Source of the DNA: Shewanella sp. GD04112
Lineage (GTDB): Bacteria; Pseudomonadota; Gammaproteobacteria; Enterobacterales; Shewanellaceae
Reading direction: 5' to 3'
DNA: 64,000 nt
NCBI RefSeq assembly: GCF_029835735.1
Contig: NZ_JAOEAL010000001.1
Location: 3,720,001-3,784,000, forward strand
Position numbers and translations under genes: made by a program. The notes beneath the pieces were generated by a model. The model saw only the letters and a program-made list of their open reading frames with translations, had not been told where the DNA came from and ran no database searches. Below, piece by piece: positions 21,538 through 30,089 of the stretch (position 1 is its first letter; the number at the start of each line of letters is the position of its first letter).

Positions 21538-21551
21538 TTGATCTAAATCAA
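21538..21551. promoter_or_regulatory. FNR/EtrA-type site upstream of hmp
   Basis: TTGATCTAAATCAA is a perfect match to the FNR consensus TTGATNNNNATCAA, centred about 62 bases before the hmp ATG. In Shewanella the FNR homologue is EtrA. Whether the site activates or represses cannot be told without the transcription start. The following ATGTATCTT resembles an NsrR half-site, but no complete NsrR palindrome is visible. Confidence 0.75.
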
Positions 21552-21605
21552 ATGTATCTTTAGACTTAAATAACATTCATAAATAAAGCATGTTAAGGAT
21601 TCATT

Positions 21606-22799
21606 ATGTTGGATAGCCGTACCATCCAAGTGATTAAAAGCACCATTCCCCTACTCGAATCTGCTGGTCCCGCACTCACTCAACATTTTTACGAACGGAT
21701 GTTTAAACACAATCCTGAGTTAAAAGATGTATTTAACTTGGCGCATCAGCACTCAGGCGGTCAGCCCGTAGCGCTATTTAACGCAGTTGCGGCCTATGCC
21801 AAAAACATTGATAACTTAGGAGCACTCGGTTCGGCTGTAGAGCGTATCGCCCACAAACACACAGGGTTTTTAATCCAACCAGAACAATATGCGATTGTCG
21901 GTAGCCACCTATTGGCGACACTCAAAGAGCTGGGTGGAGAAGCCGTCACAGAAGAGGTATTAACGGCATGGGCCGATGCCTATGGATTTTTAGCCAATAT
22001 CTTTATCAATCGTGAAGCACAGATTTATCAAGAAAGTGCTCAGCAGGATGGCGGCTGGTCGGGAGTGCGTGAATTTATCATCAGTGAGAAAAAAGCCGAG
22101 TCCTTAGAAATAGCCTCCTTTGTATTAACGCCCGTGGATGGCAAAGCGGTAAAAGACTTTGTTCCAGGACAATACTTAAGCATTAAGGCGCAACATCCTA
22201 AGCTTGCTTTCGATGAAATTCGCCAATATTCGCTCTCGGATGCTCCGAATGGTCAAAGCTATCGGATCACGGTAAAGCGTGAACTTAATGGCCAAGTATC
22301 AAATCTACTGCACGATGTACTGCAAGTCGGTGACACACTTTCAGTGATGCCACCTGCGGGCGATTTCACTTTAGCGGTTCAAGCTGAAACACCTGTCGTA
22401 TTGATTTCAGCTGGGGTTGGGCAAACACCGATGAAGAGCATGTTAAATCAACTCTTAAAGCTTAAACATCCAAGTGCAGTGACTTGGTTACATGCCTGCG
22501 AACACGGTGGAGTACACGGATTTAAATCGGCCATCAAAAACAAACTCGGCCAACATGCGAATCTTGCCAGCCATGTGTGGTACAGAGAGCCGACAAAGGC
22601 TGATGTGTTAGGCCAAGATTATGATTTTGTAGGCACAATGAACTTAACCTCCGTCGCCGATAAAATCGTGGCTAATGCACATTACTATTTCTGTGGCCCG
22701 ATTGGGTTTATGGCTTCGATCAAACAGCAATTACTCGCCTTCGGTGTACCTAGCGAGCAAATGCATTATGAAGTCTTTGGCCCACATGCCGAACTCTAA
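21606..22799 (+). CDS. hmp: Flavohaemoglobin, nitric oxide dioxygenase
   Basis: Hmp oxidises nitric oxide to nitrate using oxygen and NAD(P)H, protecting against nitrosative stress in the cytoplasm. The 397-residue protein has the usual three parts: a globin domain (about 1-137) with the proximal-histidine region around IAHKHTGF, an FAD-binding domain (about 150-255) with RQYSLS, and an NAD-binding domain with ISAGVGQTPM and the C-terminal YFCGPIGFM. It stands alone behind an FNR-type box. Confidence 0.96.
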   Translation: MLDSRTIQVIKSTIPLLESAGPALTQHFYERMFKHNPELKDVFNLAHQHSGGQPVALFNAVAAYAKNIDNLGALGSAVERIAHKHTGFLIQPEQYAIVGSHLLATLKELGGEAVTEEVLTAWADAYGFLANIFINREAQIYQESAQQDGGWSGVREFIISEKKAESLEIASFVLTPVDGKAVKDFVPGQYLSIKAQHPKLAFDEIRQYSLSDAPNGQSYRITVKRELNGQVSNLLHDVLQVGDTLSVMPPAGDFTLAVQAETPVVLISAGVGQTPMKSMLNQLLKLKHPSAVTWLHACEHGGVHGFKSAIKNKLGQHANLASHVWYREPTKADVLGQDYDFVGTMNLTSVADKIVANAHYYFCGPIGFMASIKQQLLAFGVPSEQMHYEVFGPHAEL

Positions 22800-22835
22800 G
22801 GCTGCAACGTCATTATCAATCATCGATAGATAACT

Positions 22836-22879
22836 AAGCACAAAGCCATCTTCCCGCAAGGCAAGGTGGCTTTGTGCTT
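22836..22879. terminator. Terminator between hmp and rsuA
   Basis: A 13-bp perfect stem (AAGCACAAAGCCA and its complement) with an 18-base loop separates the two convergent genes. Confidence 0.75.
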
Positions 22880-22896
22880 GTTCCATAAACGCTGAG

Positions 22897-23622
22897 TTAG
22901 GCAGACTTCCCAGCAAGATAGACAGAAGCCACCTCCTGTGCCGTCAACATACGACTCTCGCCCGGCTTTAAGCCATCATCCAAGGTAATCTCACCGATAG
23001 AAAGCCGATGTAATCCCACCACTGGATTACGGAAACGACCAAACATCCGCTTGATTTGATGATACTTTCCTTCCCTTAACGTGACTTCTGCAATATGAGT
23101 GTCGAGGATAGTCAGCTTTGCTGGCTGTGTTGTGATATCTTCAAAGCCAAAATACATCCCCTGGGCGAATGCCGCGATATACTCCTCACTCAAAGGATTC
23201 GCTAAAGTCACCCGATACACTTTATCCACCTTTTGCTCAGGAGACATGAGCGCTTCGGACCAACGGCTATCATTGGTCAGCAGCAATAAACCCGAAGAAT
23301 TTAAATCTAACCGCCCAGCAATATGCAGCTCATGGCGAGCATCACAGTCGAGTAAATCAATCACTGTTCGATGCTCTGTGTCTTTGGTGGCACTCACTAC
23401 GCCAACAGGCTTGTGCAGCATTAGATAAACGGGCTTATTGGCCTGTAAGACTTGCCCATCAAATACTATGTGGGAAAATTCATCCACCAGCAGATCGAGC
23501 GCTTTGGCAGGCGCGCCATCCACATACACTCGCTCCGCCAGCAAGAGTTCTCGCACGGCTTTACGGTGAATTTGCAGCTTAACGGCAAGATATCTGTCGA
23601 GACGACCACGTTTTGATTGCAT
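22897..23622 (-). CDS. rsuA: 16S rRNA pseudouridine(516) synthase
   Basis: This 241-residue protein belongs to the RsuA/RluB/RluE/RluF family. An N-terminal S4 domain (about residues 5-50) is followed by the catalytic GRLDLNSSGLLLLTND motif with the nucleophilic Asp, and by the C-terminal KYHQIKRMFGRFRNPV. The short length and the S4 domain favour RsuA (16S U516). The motif has LNSS where most have IDTT, a mild variation outside the catalytic Asp. It starts 14 bases after the stop of the upstream regulator gene, so the two are likely cotranscribed. Confidence 0.85.
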   Translation of the reverse strand: MQSKRGRLDRYLAVKLQIHRKAVRELLLAERVYVDGAPAKALDLLVDEFSHIVFDGQVLQANKPVYLMLHKPVGVVSATKDTEHRTVIDLLDCDARHELHIAGRLDLNSSGLLLLTNDSRWSEALMSPEQKVDKVYRVTLANPLSEEYIAAFAQGMYFGFEDITTQPAKLTILDTHIAEVTLREGKYHQIKRMFGRFRNPVVGLHRLSIGEITLDDGLKPGESRMLTAQEVASVYLAGKSA

Positions 23623-23636
23623 AACCCCACCCAGCG

Positions 23637-24257
23637 CTAAGATAAAGGCGCAATGCGATAGGCGCAGCGACGGGCGCCGTCGATGATATGCTCTTCACGG
23701 CTCACTGTGGCGATATCGGCAAATAATTGCTGGAATTGTTGCAGTTCGGAGCGGCAAAAGTTTTGGCATTTAGTTGCTGCGCTGCAAATTGGGCAGTGAT
23801 TCTCAAGCAACCAGAAAACGCCATCCGCTTGTTCCTGCGTCGCCATATAGCCTTCGAGGGTTCGCAGCTCCACCAGTTTCGTTAAACGACTGGCAATATC
23901 CGTCATGCCGAGCATCGCGCTGCGATACTGCTGCATAGCGGTTTGCTCCCTATGCTCAATCAGTTTATCCAAACCTTGATCGCCAAATATCATTTTAACG
24001 GAATCAATCAATTGCAAACTAAGCTCACTGTGGCGGTCGGCAAAGTGAGTCCGACTCTGCTCCGTTAATCCCCAATACCGGGTTGGGCGTCCACGGCCTT
24101 CGACTCTATCTTCAATATCGACATCACCCGCATCCTCTAAGGCCTGCAAATGCTGCCGAACCCCCATAGTGGTCAGGGCCAGTTCTTCCGCTAGGGTCTT
24201 TGCCGTTAAAGGACCATGCAGCTTAAGTAATTGAATAATCTTATCAGTGGTTTTCAT
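23637..24257 (-). CDS. HTH regulator with C-terminal cysteine cluster (COG2345/SufR-like)
   Basis: The 206-residue protein has an N-terminal winged helix-turn-helix (residues 1-75, with LTAKTLAEELALTTMGVRQHL and the wing GRGRPTRYW). The C-terminal half carries a cysteine motif Cx2Cx5Cx3C (HCPICSAATKCQNFC) plus one more cysteine in RRCAYRI. This layout matches the ArsR/DeoR-like regulators that include SufR, where cysteines hold an Fe-S cluster; cluster binding here is inference. It is divergent from the FMN reductase gene across an A/T-rich operator-like palindrome and probably forms an operon with rsuA. Confidence 0.82.
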   Translation of the reverse strand: MKTTDKIIQLLKLHGPLTAKTLAEELALTTMGVRQHLQALEDAGDVDIEDRVEGRGRPTRYWGLTEQSRTHFADRHSELSLQLIDSVKMIFGDQGLDKLIEHREQTAMQQYRSAMLGMTDIASRLTKLVELRTLEGYMATQEQADGVFWLLENHCPICSAATKCQNFCRSELQQFQQLFADIATVSREEHIIDGARRCAYRIAPLS

Positions 24258-24312
24258 ATGCGCTCTCCGCTCTTCGCCTCGGATTATCCCTCAATCGCCC
24301 ACCTTTTAACAG

Positions 24313-24336
24313 AATAAATAAAGTTTTTTATTTATT
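24313..24336. promoter_or_regulatory. Candidate operator palindrome in a divergent promoter region
   Basis: A 10-bp perfect inverted repeat (AATAAATAAA / TTTATTTATT with a GTTT centre) lies between the regulator and the FMN reductase gene. A second TAAATAAA run follows at about 24353. It may be the regulator's own site, but A/T-rich palindromes occur by chance. Confidence 0.45.
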
Positions 24337-24403
24337 TTACTCTTTACAAGATTAAATAAAGCAATTACCTTATAAATAATTTATAAACAAATAGGTTTAC
24401 ATA

Positions 24404-25018
24404 ATGAACTTACTCATCATCAGCACTAGCCAAAGAGCTCACTCACAAAGCGCTAAAGTCGCGAGATACATAGCCGAAACCAGTTTTTTATCGCCCCATA
24501 GTGTCGGTTACGACGCTATCCATCACTTAGAGCTTTGCCAGTTCAATCTGCCATTTTGGGACGGTGAAGAGGACAACAAGGGCGAACATTGGCCCGAGAT
24601 TGAACAAAGAGTAGATGCTGCGGATGCCCTGGTTTTGATTACGCCCGAATGGGGTGGAATGGCATCGCCACTGCTTAAAAACTTCCTGTTGATGTGTAGC
24701 CGTCAGGAAACCGCCCATAAGCCGGTGTTGTTGATTTCAGTTTGTAGCGGCATTAGCGGTGCCTACCCCATTGTGGAAGTCAAAATGAATGCACTCAAAA
24801 ACAATAAATTAGTGCCGATTCCCGACCATTTGATCATCCGTAATGTCGAGAATGTACTCAACGCTACGCCCCAAGGTACGCGGGATATCGACCTCAGGGA
24901 AAGAGTGCAATACAGCCTGTTTATGTTGCATCAATATGCCCAAGCCTTAGCGCCGATACGCCAACGCCATGTTCATCAACCCTACCCCAAGCAGCAGGAA
25001 TACTGCTATGGTATGTAA
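24404..25018 (+). CDS. NADPH-dependent FMN reductase family protein
   Basis: This 204-residue flavodoxin-fold protein (COG0431) starts with the phosphate-binding region LIISTSQRAHSQSAKVA and has the family's second motif, VLITPEWGGMASPLLKNFL (about residues 76-94), normally PEYN or PEWN. Such enzymes reduce FMN, quinones or metals with NAD(P)H in the cytosol. It is divergently transcribed from the cysteine-rich regulator, which may control it. The VOC gene follows after 50 bases and may be cotranscribed. Confidence 0.82.
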   Translation: MNLLIISTSQRAHSQSAKVARYIAETSFLSPHSVGYDAIHHLELCQFNLPFWDGEEDNKGEHWPEIEQRVDAADALVLITPEWGGMASPLLKNFLLMCSRQETAHKPVLLISVCSGISGAYPIVEVKMNALKNNKLVPIPDHLIIRNVENVLNATPQGTRDIDLRERVQYSLFMLHQYAQALAPIRQRHVHQPYPKQQEYCYGM

Positions 25019-25068
25019 GCAGCTTGGATGTTTATCACTCTGACTAAAATCATTACAAGGAACGCATC

Positions 25069-25485
25069 ATGATCTATTTAGAACACATCAACCTAGTCGT
25101 TGACGACATCCCCAAAGCACTCACTTTTTATCAAGCCGCCTTCCCCCATTGGCGCGTCCGTGGCGGAGATAAAGGGACTTGGTACGGCAAGCCACGCAAT
25201 TGGATCCACTTTGGCGATGATTATCAGTACATTGCCTTTAGCGATAACGGTGAGGGCGAAAACCGTGACTTAACGGGCCATCAAATTGGCTTAGCCCATT
25301 TTGCCTTTGTGGTGAATGATTTAGATGCCGTGATAGCAAGACTAACCCAAGCTGGTTTTCCGATAGCCAAAGATGGCATGGAAGATCCTTTCCGGCGCAA
25401 TATTTACTTCTTCGATGCCCATGGTTTTGAGGTCGAGTTTGTGGAGTATCTCAGCGATCTGCCCAACGAACGCAATCGTTATTAA
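25069..25485 (+). CDS. VOC (glyoxalase/bleomycin resistance fold) protein
   Basis: This 138-residue protein has two beta-alpha-beta-beta-beta modules, opening with LEHINLVVDDIPKALTFYQ and repeating with HQIGLAHFAFVVNDLDAVI, and ends with DAHGFEVEFVEYL. His and Glu residues at the usual metal positions (H5, H80-H85 region, E126-E130 region) suggest a metal-dependent enzyme, but the substrate is not known. AAGGAA precedes the ATG. It is probably transcribed with the FMN reductase. Confidence 0.8.
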   Translation: MIYLEHINLVVDDIPKALTFYQAAFPHWRVRGGDKGTWYGKPRNWIHFGDDYQYIAFSDNGEGENRDLTGHQIGLAHFAFVVNDLDAVIARLTQAGFPIAKDGMEDPFRRNIYFFDAHGFEVEFVEYLSDLPNERNRY

Positions 25486-25629
25486 GTGCTAATCCTAAGG
25501 CGACGGGATACATAAATTCAGTATTCCTCGCCTTATGGACTCCTTAGATCCAACCCTAAAAATCGTTACTTTGACAGGCTAAACCGCTAAACTAGCGCAC
25601 AATCAGGCTTTCCAATATTAGATAACTCG

Positions 25630-26100
25630 ATGACAACACCTTATTGTTATTCCACTACTTATATCTTAGATAAAGCACATTTTGACGAGTGTTATACCCA
25701 GTCAGTTAAACCCGACCCCACGCTCAAACCTTACTATAAGGCCATGGGGTTTGGACTCATTGGGATTGCACTGATTTTTGCGGATGTCAGCCTCTATTTG
25801 GCCTATTTCTTTGTCGGACTCGGGGTGATTGAAGCCTTGAATGTGAAATACAACAAAGCCTGGTGGTTGATGCGGCAGATGATGAGCAAGGCCGCCAATA
25901 ATGAAGTCACGCTTATCGTGGATGAACAAGGGATTAGCACCCAGTCACAATACGTTAAAAGCCAAATCCTTTGGACGGATATTTACCGTATTGTGCCAAC
26001 GGAAAAGGGTTTTCTAATCACCCATAAAACCGGCACCAGTTATATTTCCAATCGCAGTTTAGATGAGGCCTGTAGCGCATTTATTAAATCAAAAATCTAA
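25630..26100 (+). CDS. YcxB-like membrane protein
   Basis: This 156-residue protein begins with a short soluble stretch starting YSTTYILDKAHFDECY, has two adjacent membrane helices (about residues 40-75) and a C-terminal beta-rich part with VDEQGISTQSQYVKSQILW and YRIVPTEKGFLI. That pattern is the YcxB-like architecture, unknown function. It ends at a bidirectional terminator shared with the convergent acetate transporter gene. Confidence 0.7.
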   Translation: MTTPYCYSTTYILDKAHFDECYTQSVKPDPTLKPYYKAMGFGLIGIALIFADVSLYLAYFFVGLGVIEALNVKYNKAWWLMRQMMSKAANNEVTLIVDEQGISTQSQYVKSQILWTDIYRIVPTEKGFLITHKTGTSYISNRSLDEACSAFIKSKI

Positions 26101-26125
26101 CCTAAACGGCACAGGCTTTCAAAAA

Positions 26126-26154
26126 CAAAAAGGCTGAATCATTCAGCCTTTTTG
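26126..26154. terminator. Bidirectional terminator between the YcxB-like gene and satP
   Basis: A 13-bp stem (CAAAAAGGCTGAA / TTCAGCCTTTTTG) with a TCA loop; A- and T-runs flank it on both sides. Confidence 0.92.
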
Positions 26155-26181
26155 TTAAATACTAAATATCAATAATGACGC

Positions 26182-26751
26182 TTAAGCCTTTGCTTTTAAC
26201 TCGCCAATCGGCAAAATCGTGCGGCCATATTCATTGTTGAGCACTTGCGCCATGGCAAAGTAAATCGCACTCGCGCCACAGATAATCCCTTCAAAACCCG
26301 CGATAGTGCCAATCAAGGCGCTGCCAGTGAAATCTCTTGCCGCCAACAGGAAGAACAAAATGGTGAGCGAGGCAAACACAAACTGTTTCGCTCTTGGGTA
26401 GCGTAGCGAACCCACGAACATAAAAGCAGTAAAGATCCCCCACAGGGTTAAATACCATCCCATAAAGTGGGTTGGGCTCGCCGCAATTCCGGCATTAGGC
26501 ATTAAAATCAGTCCGACTAAGGTTAGCCAAAATAAACCGTAGGAGGTAAATGCGGTTGTCCCAAAGGTATCACCCCGCATAAAACACATAATGCCGACAA
26601 TGATTTGGCCGAGTCCGCCATAGAAAATGCCCATAGCTAAGATCATTGCATCAATCGGAAAATAACCCGCATTGTGAATGTTCAGCAGGATAGTCGTCAT
26701 ACCAAAGCCCATTAAACCTAATGGAGCAGGATTCGCCAGTTGAGTCGACAC
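26182..26751 (-). CDS. satP: Acetate/succinate transporter (GPR1/FUN34/YaaH family)
   Basis: The 189-residue protein has six membrane helices and begins with the family signature NPAPLGLMGFGMTT (residues 7-20). It contains the conserved helix segment YGGLGQIIVG and the second signature near YGLFWL. E. coli SatP is an acetate-succinate:proton symporter; here acetate uptake is the likely role, which fits the acetate metabolism of Shewanella. It is monocistronic, with a long upstream non-coding region. Confidence 0.9.
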   Translation of the reverse strand: MSTQLANPAPLGLMGFGMTTILLNIHNAGYFPIDAMILAMGIFYGGLGQIIVGIMCFMRGDTFGTTAFTSYGLFWLTLVGLILMPNAGIAASPTHFMGWYLTLWGIFTAFMFVGSLRYPRAKQFVFASLTILFFLLAARDFTGSALIGTIAGFEGIICGASAIYFAMAQVLNNEYGRTILPIGELKAKA

Positions 26752-27502
26752 AGAAAGTCCCCAAAATAAATAAGTTAATCTCAGTACCTAGCCTAGTCCT
26801 AGATACTTATTGTTTTATAAAAAGCGGCGAATTTTAGATAACTACCAAAGGGATCACAATCAAAATATCAATACCAAACAAAAACAATAATTAATCGATA
26901 AAAATCATACAGATAAAAACAATTAAACCAAATTAAACCAAATTAAACCTAAAGTTTAAAAATTAATCCAATAAGATTCAAACAACTACAAAACATCGAC
27001 ACAAAGAGTGCGCCACATCTGATTTATCGGTTAATTTTGCTCGGCTTCAAACTTCCCATTTTCCCTCCTAAAAATAACGTTAGCCCGCGTAGGGATAAAG
27101 CCTCAAAAACATTAACTTCATCCCATAACGCTATCAAAGATGAGATAAGTCTAGTTTTAGACAAATTCATAACATTTAGACGCGTGTAGCAAGGAAACTT
27201 AAGCCATTTTAGAGAGTCTTAATAGAAGCAGCCAAAGCTTGGCGCAAGAGTGGACGCGATTGAGTGGCGACCGATTGAGTGGCATTGTGCGGCGAATTCA
27301 TCTTTGCAAAACAGGTCTCAACCGTCGATAAAATTGCCCATAAAATGGGCGACTTTTGCTGGCAAAAATGGCTCACCAAATTAGCGAAAAATTATTTATA
27401 TCTAAAAAATAATAGCAGTGATAGATTGCTATCTGTTGACGCAGCGGCATGATGGGAAACCAGTTAGGCTGTTGTTAACTATCAATAACTAAAGGAAATA
27501 AA
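26752..27502. other. Long A/T-rich intergenic region with small repeats
   Basis: I see no convincing gene in these 750 bases. The stretch 26921-26950 holds three tandem 10-base repeats (AATTAAACCA, third copy ending T). A short hairpin (GCCCAT / ATGGGC) lies at about 27339-27353, followed by TTTT. The satP promoter is presumably at the left and the promoter of the secreted protein at the right. A small RNA cannot be excluded. Confidence 0.5.
26921..26950. repeat. Three tandem 10-bp repeats
   Basis: AATTAAACCA occurs twice, then AATTAAACCT, back to back. They lie about 170 bases upstream of satP and could be regulator half-sites or simple-sequence expansion. Confidence 0.7.
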
Positions 27503-27739
27503 ATGAAAACCTTATCAGCTGTTATCACACTGTCGGCACTTATGAGTTTCGCAACCTTTGCCGACGAATCGACTCTTCCACCCGCCCCTGCAAATGATAT
27601 CGCTCAACTGACAGAAGTGTGCCAACAAATGGCCTCTGAAGATCAGGTCGAAAATGCCGAGCTTAAGCAATACGTGCTCGACTGCGTGAATGACCAGCTT
27701 ACTGAAATGGGTTATCAAACCGTCAAAGAACTTAACTGA
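27503..27739 (+). CDS. Small secreted protein, unknown function
   Basis: A 78-residue protein with a clear signal peptide (residues 1-20, cleaved after FATFA) and a short acidic mature part with two cysteines (VCQQM and LDCVND), which could form a disulphide. AAGGAAATAAA precedes the ATG and a terminator follows. I recognise no family. Confidence 0.75.
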   Translation: MKTLSAVITLSALMSFATFADESTLPPAPANDIAQLTEVCQQMASEDQVENAELKQYVLDCVNDQLTEMGYQTVKELN

Positions 27740-27794
27740 TCGTTTTTACTTCCTTTAGCCTATAAGCTCTTTCGGGTTTTAGCGCCTTGTCCTG

Positions 27795-27819
27795 ATGCCA
27801 TTCACATTCTGAATGGCAT
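27795..27819 (+). terminator. Terminator after the small secreted protein gene
   Basis: A 9-bp stem (ATGCCATTC / GAATGGCAT) with a seven-base loop followed by TTTTATT. Confidence 0.88.
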
Positions 27820-27839
27820 TTTTATTGGCAATAAGCAAG

Positions 27840-28085
27840 TCGCCAACAATCACCACAACAAAAGCCAACAGATAAGACACAAAAATCCAACCGCGAAAAA
27901 AGTGTTAAACGACGGCCTCTGAGGCTTTTATTTTGTCTTTCAATTGATTGCGTAATCTACATATCAGCTATTTATATGATATCTGTATCATTTTGCATCC
28001 CTTCAGGTGAAAGCACTGTGGATTTAAGCATAAAATGCTAATCTGTTGACCATTACCGACCGACATTACACCCGAACGCAAAATC
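27840..28085. other. Upstream region of the MipA/OmpV operon
   Basis: The gap from the preceding gene to 28085 is non-coding. Besides the terminator above it shows an A/T-rich near-palindrome (ATATCA, 8 bases, TATGATAT) at about 27961-27982 that could be an operator. No gene is seen. Confidence 0.35.
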
Positions 28086-28949
28086 ATGTATCGAAGACTG
28101 TTTATCTTACTCGCCGCACTTAGCCTACCTTCAATAGGAATGGCGAAAGAGCCGTGCGTCACTAAAGATGAATGCATTGAAATGCGTAACTGGGATTTAG
28201 GCGTGGCGGTCGGCTGGGGACAAAAGACCAATCCATTGCGGGATTTTGATGATATTCCGGTCTTTTTTATTCCGACCGTAGCTTACTATGGTGAACATTG
28301 GTTTTTTGATAATGGCAACTTAGGCTATAGCCTGCTCGAGAAGCCTAATTTCAGCTTAAATTTAGTCACTAGCTACAGCATGGACAGGGCATATTTTTAT
28401 CGCTGGGATCCCTCGAATATTTTTTTGAAGCGCAGTTCACAGGAAGAGGCCAAGATGCTCGCCACCAATACGGCCCTCAGCACTGAGCCTGATCCCGTAT
28501 TCAACTCCTTAGAATCGCGAAATTTTACCATGCTGGGCGGCGCCGAAGCCTTTATTTATAGCCCGTTAGGTGTAGTTAGATTAGCCTACACCCATGATAT
28601 GTTTAACGTACATCAAGGCGCTGAAGCGCAAATAAAATGGACCTATGGTTGGCATTTAACCCGCTGGGTTATGGATATGTCGCTCGTATTTGATTGGAAG
28701 AGTACCAATGTCGTCGACTATTACTATGGTGTACGCCCGAGTGAAAACACTTATTGGAGCCAACATTACCATGCCGATGCAGGTTGGAATAAAGGAATAG
28801 AAATGACAGCCCGTTATATCTTAACTGATAACTGGGATCTGCTGTTTGCGTTCCGCTACACACAACTTGCAGACGAAATTGCCGCCAGCCCCTTGCTCGA
28901 TCAAGACTATAGCAGCACATATTTTATTGGCGCAGCGTATAGGTTCTGA
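28086..28949 (+). CDS. MipA/OmpV family outer-membrane protein
   Basis: The 287-residue precursor has a signal peptide (residues 1-20) and a beta-barrel mature part with alternating aromatic strands and a terminal phenylalanine (YFIGAAYRF), the mark of an outer-membrane protein. The MNWDLGVAVGWGQKTNPL-type start and DIPVFFIPTVAYYGEHWFF are typical of MipA/OmpV. MipA in E. coli scaffolds murein enzymes; that role is not assured here. It leads a four-gene cluster with a DUF3019 protein and a two-component system, which suggests it is a target or sensor of that system. Confidence 0.88.
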   Translation: MYRRLFILLAALSLPSIGMAKEPCVTKDECIEMRNWDLGVAVGWGQKTNPLRDFDDIPVFFIPTVAYYGEHWFFDNGNLGYSLLEKPNFSLNLVTSYSMDRAYFYRWDPSNIFLKRSSQEEAKMLATNTALSTEPDPVFNSLESRNFTMLGGAEAFIYSPLGVVRLAYTHDMFNVHQGAEAQIKWTYGWHLTRWVMDMSLVFDWKSTNVVDYYYGVRPSENTYWSQHYHADAGWNKGIEMTARYILTDNWDLLFAFRYTQLADEIAASPLLDQDYSSTYFIGAAYRF

Positions 28950-28954
28950 CACTA

Positions 28955-29368
28955 GTGACTCCCCTTCATATCAGGATGCTGTGCTGGTTAGGCCTAAGCG
29001 TGAGCTTGATGGGGCCAAGCCATGTACTTGCCGCATCGGATGAAGAGTCAAAGTTAAAACTGACCCCGGAAATTTGTATCACAGGAGATGAAAGCCAAGC
29101 CTGTGAGATCCGTGTCGAGTTACAGTGGCAACTCGCCCACGACGAGCTAGTCTGTATCTTGTCCGATAATAACGCCTATCCCAAATGGTGTAGCGAATCG
29201 TTAGAGCAACACGAAATCACTTTGAATATTAGTACATTAAACGATATTCAATTTGTCTTAGTGAGTAAGGACACCAATCAAACACTGGCTGGAGCCAAAT
29301 TAAAAATCACGTCAACCTCGCAGCCTCAGGTGCGCAGACGTTACCGTAACCCTTGGAGTTTATTTTAA
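28955..29368 (+). CDS. DUF3019 domain protein, secreted
   Basis: This 137-residue protein has an N-terminal signal sequence and a small all-beta mature domain with the DUF3019 features KLTPEICITGDESQACEIRV and a central cysteine pair (CILSDN... WCSESLE). The start is GTG at 28955, five bases after the mipA-like stop; an ATG at 28976 is an alternative. Function is unknown. It overlaps the response regulator start by one base (TAATG), so translation is coupled. Genes of this family recur next to response regulators in Shewanella relatives, which suggests a sensory or accessory role. Confidence 0.85.
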   Translation: MTPLHIRMLCWLGLSVSLMGPSHVLAASDEESKLKLTPEICITGDESQACEIRVELQWQLAHDELVCILSDNNAYPKWCSESLEQHEITLNISTLNDIQFVLVSKDTNQTLAGAKLKITSTSQPQVRRRYRNPWSLF

Positions 29369-30081
29369 TGACGAATCCACAATCACCCCACAGAGTGTTA
29401 TTGGTTGAAGACGATGTCCGTCTTGCGAATTTAATCGTAGATTATTTGAAATCCCACGGCATGCACGTAGAAGTCGAGCGCCGCGGTGACACAGTCCTAA
29501 CCCGCTTAATCAACTATAAGCCCGATATCATACTGTTAGACATTATGTTGCCAGGTATCGATGGCCTAAGCCTGTGTGAAAAGCTGCCCGATTACTTTGC
29601 CGGCCCCATCCTACTGATGAGCGCTCTGGGCTCTAGCGAAGATCAAATCAAAGGGCTAGAACTCGGCGCCGACGACTACGTGGTGAAACCCGTCGACCCA
29701 GCACTATTGGTTGCCCGTATCAACAACCTATTACGTCGCCAAAACCAACCGCCTCAGGCCGAATCCCACTGCCTGACCTTTGGTAAGCTGAGCATCGATC
29801 CCCACACCCATGCTATCCGCCTCGACAACAAAGAAGTCGACCTCACCAGCCATGAGTTTGAACTCCTGTGGTTGCTGGCCTCGCAGGCGGGACAAGTGCT
29901 GAGCCGTCAGTACATCTATCAATTACTGCTTAACATTGATTTTGATGGTAAAGATAGAAAGATAGACGTGCGCATTTCAAGGCTGCGTAAAAAGCTCAAC
30001 GACAATATTGAAACCCCCTTCAGAATTAAAACCGTCTGGGGACAGGGTTATCTCTTCGCCCCCGAGGCTTGGAACAACTAA
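29368..30081 (+). CDS. OmpR-family response regulator
   Basis: The 237-residue protein has a receiver domain (residues 8-120) with the acidic pair ED15-D16, the phospho-acceptor D58 in LLDIMLPGIDG, the Ser/Thr site and K108 region, and a C-terminal winged-helix DNA-binding domain (about 140-232). The closest named type is RstA. The longest frame begins with a TTG at 29353, but the ATG at 29368 overlaps the preceding stop and has GGAG nine bases upstream, so I use it. It probably controls the mipA-like operon. Confidence 0.92.
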   Translation: MTNPQSPHRVLLVEDDVRLANLIVDYLKSHGMHVEVERRGDTVLTRLINYKPDIILLDIMLPGIDGLSLCEKLPDYFAGPILLMSALGSSEDQIKGLELGADDYVVKPVDPALLVARINNLLRRQNQPPQAESHCLTFGKLSIDPHTHAIRLDNKEVDLTSHEFELLWLLASQAGQVLSRQYIYQLLLNIDFDGKDRKIDVRISRLRKKLNDNIETPFRIKTVWGQGYLFAPEAWNN

Positions 30082-30089
30082 GAGCTCCC

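Noticed and set aside
22731..22916. Minus-strand frame overlapping the hmp end
   Set aside because: It runs through the hmp coding end and the terminator; the rsuA and hmp frames explain the region.
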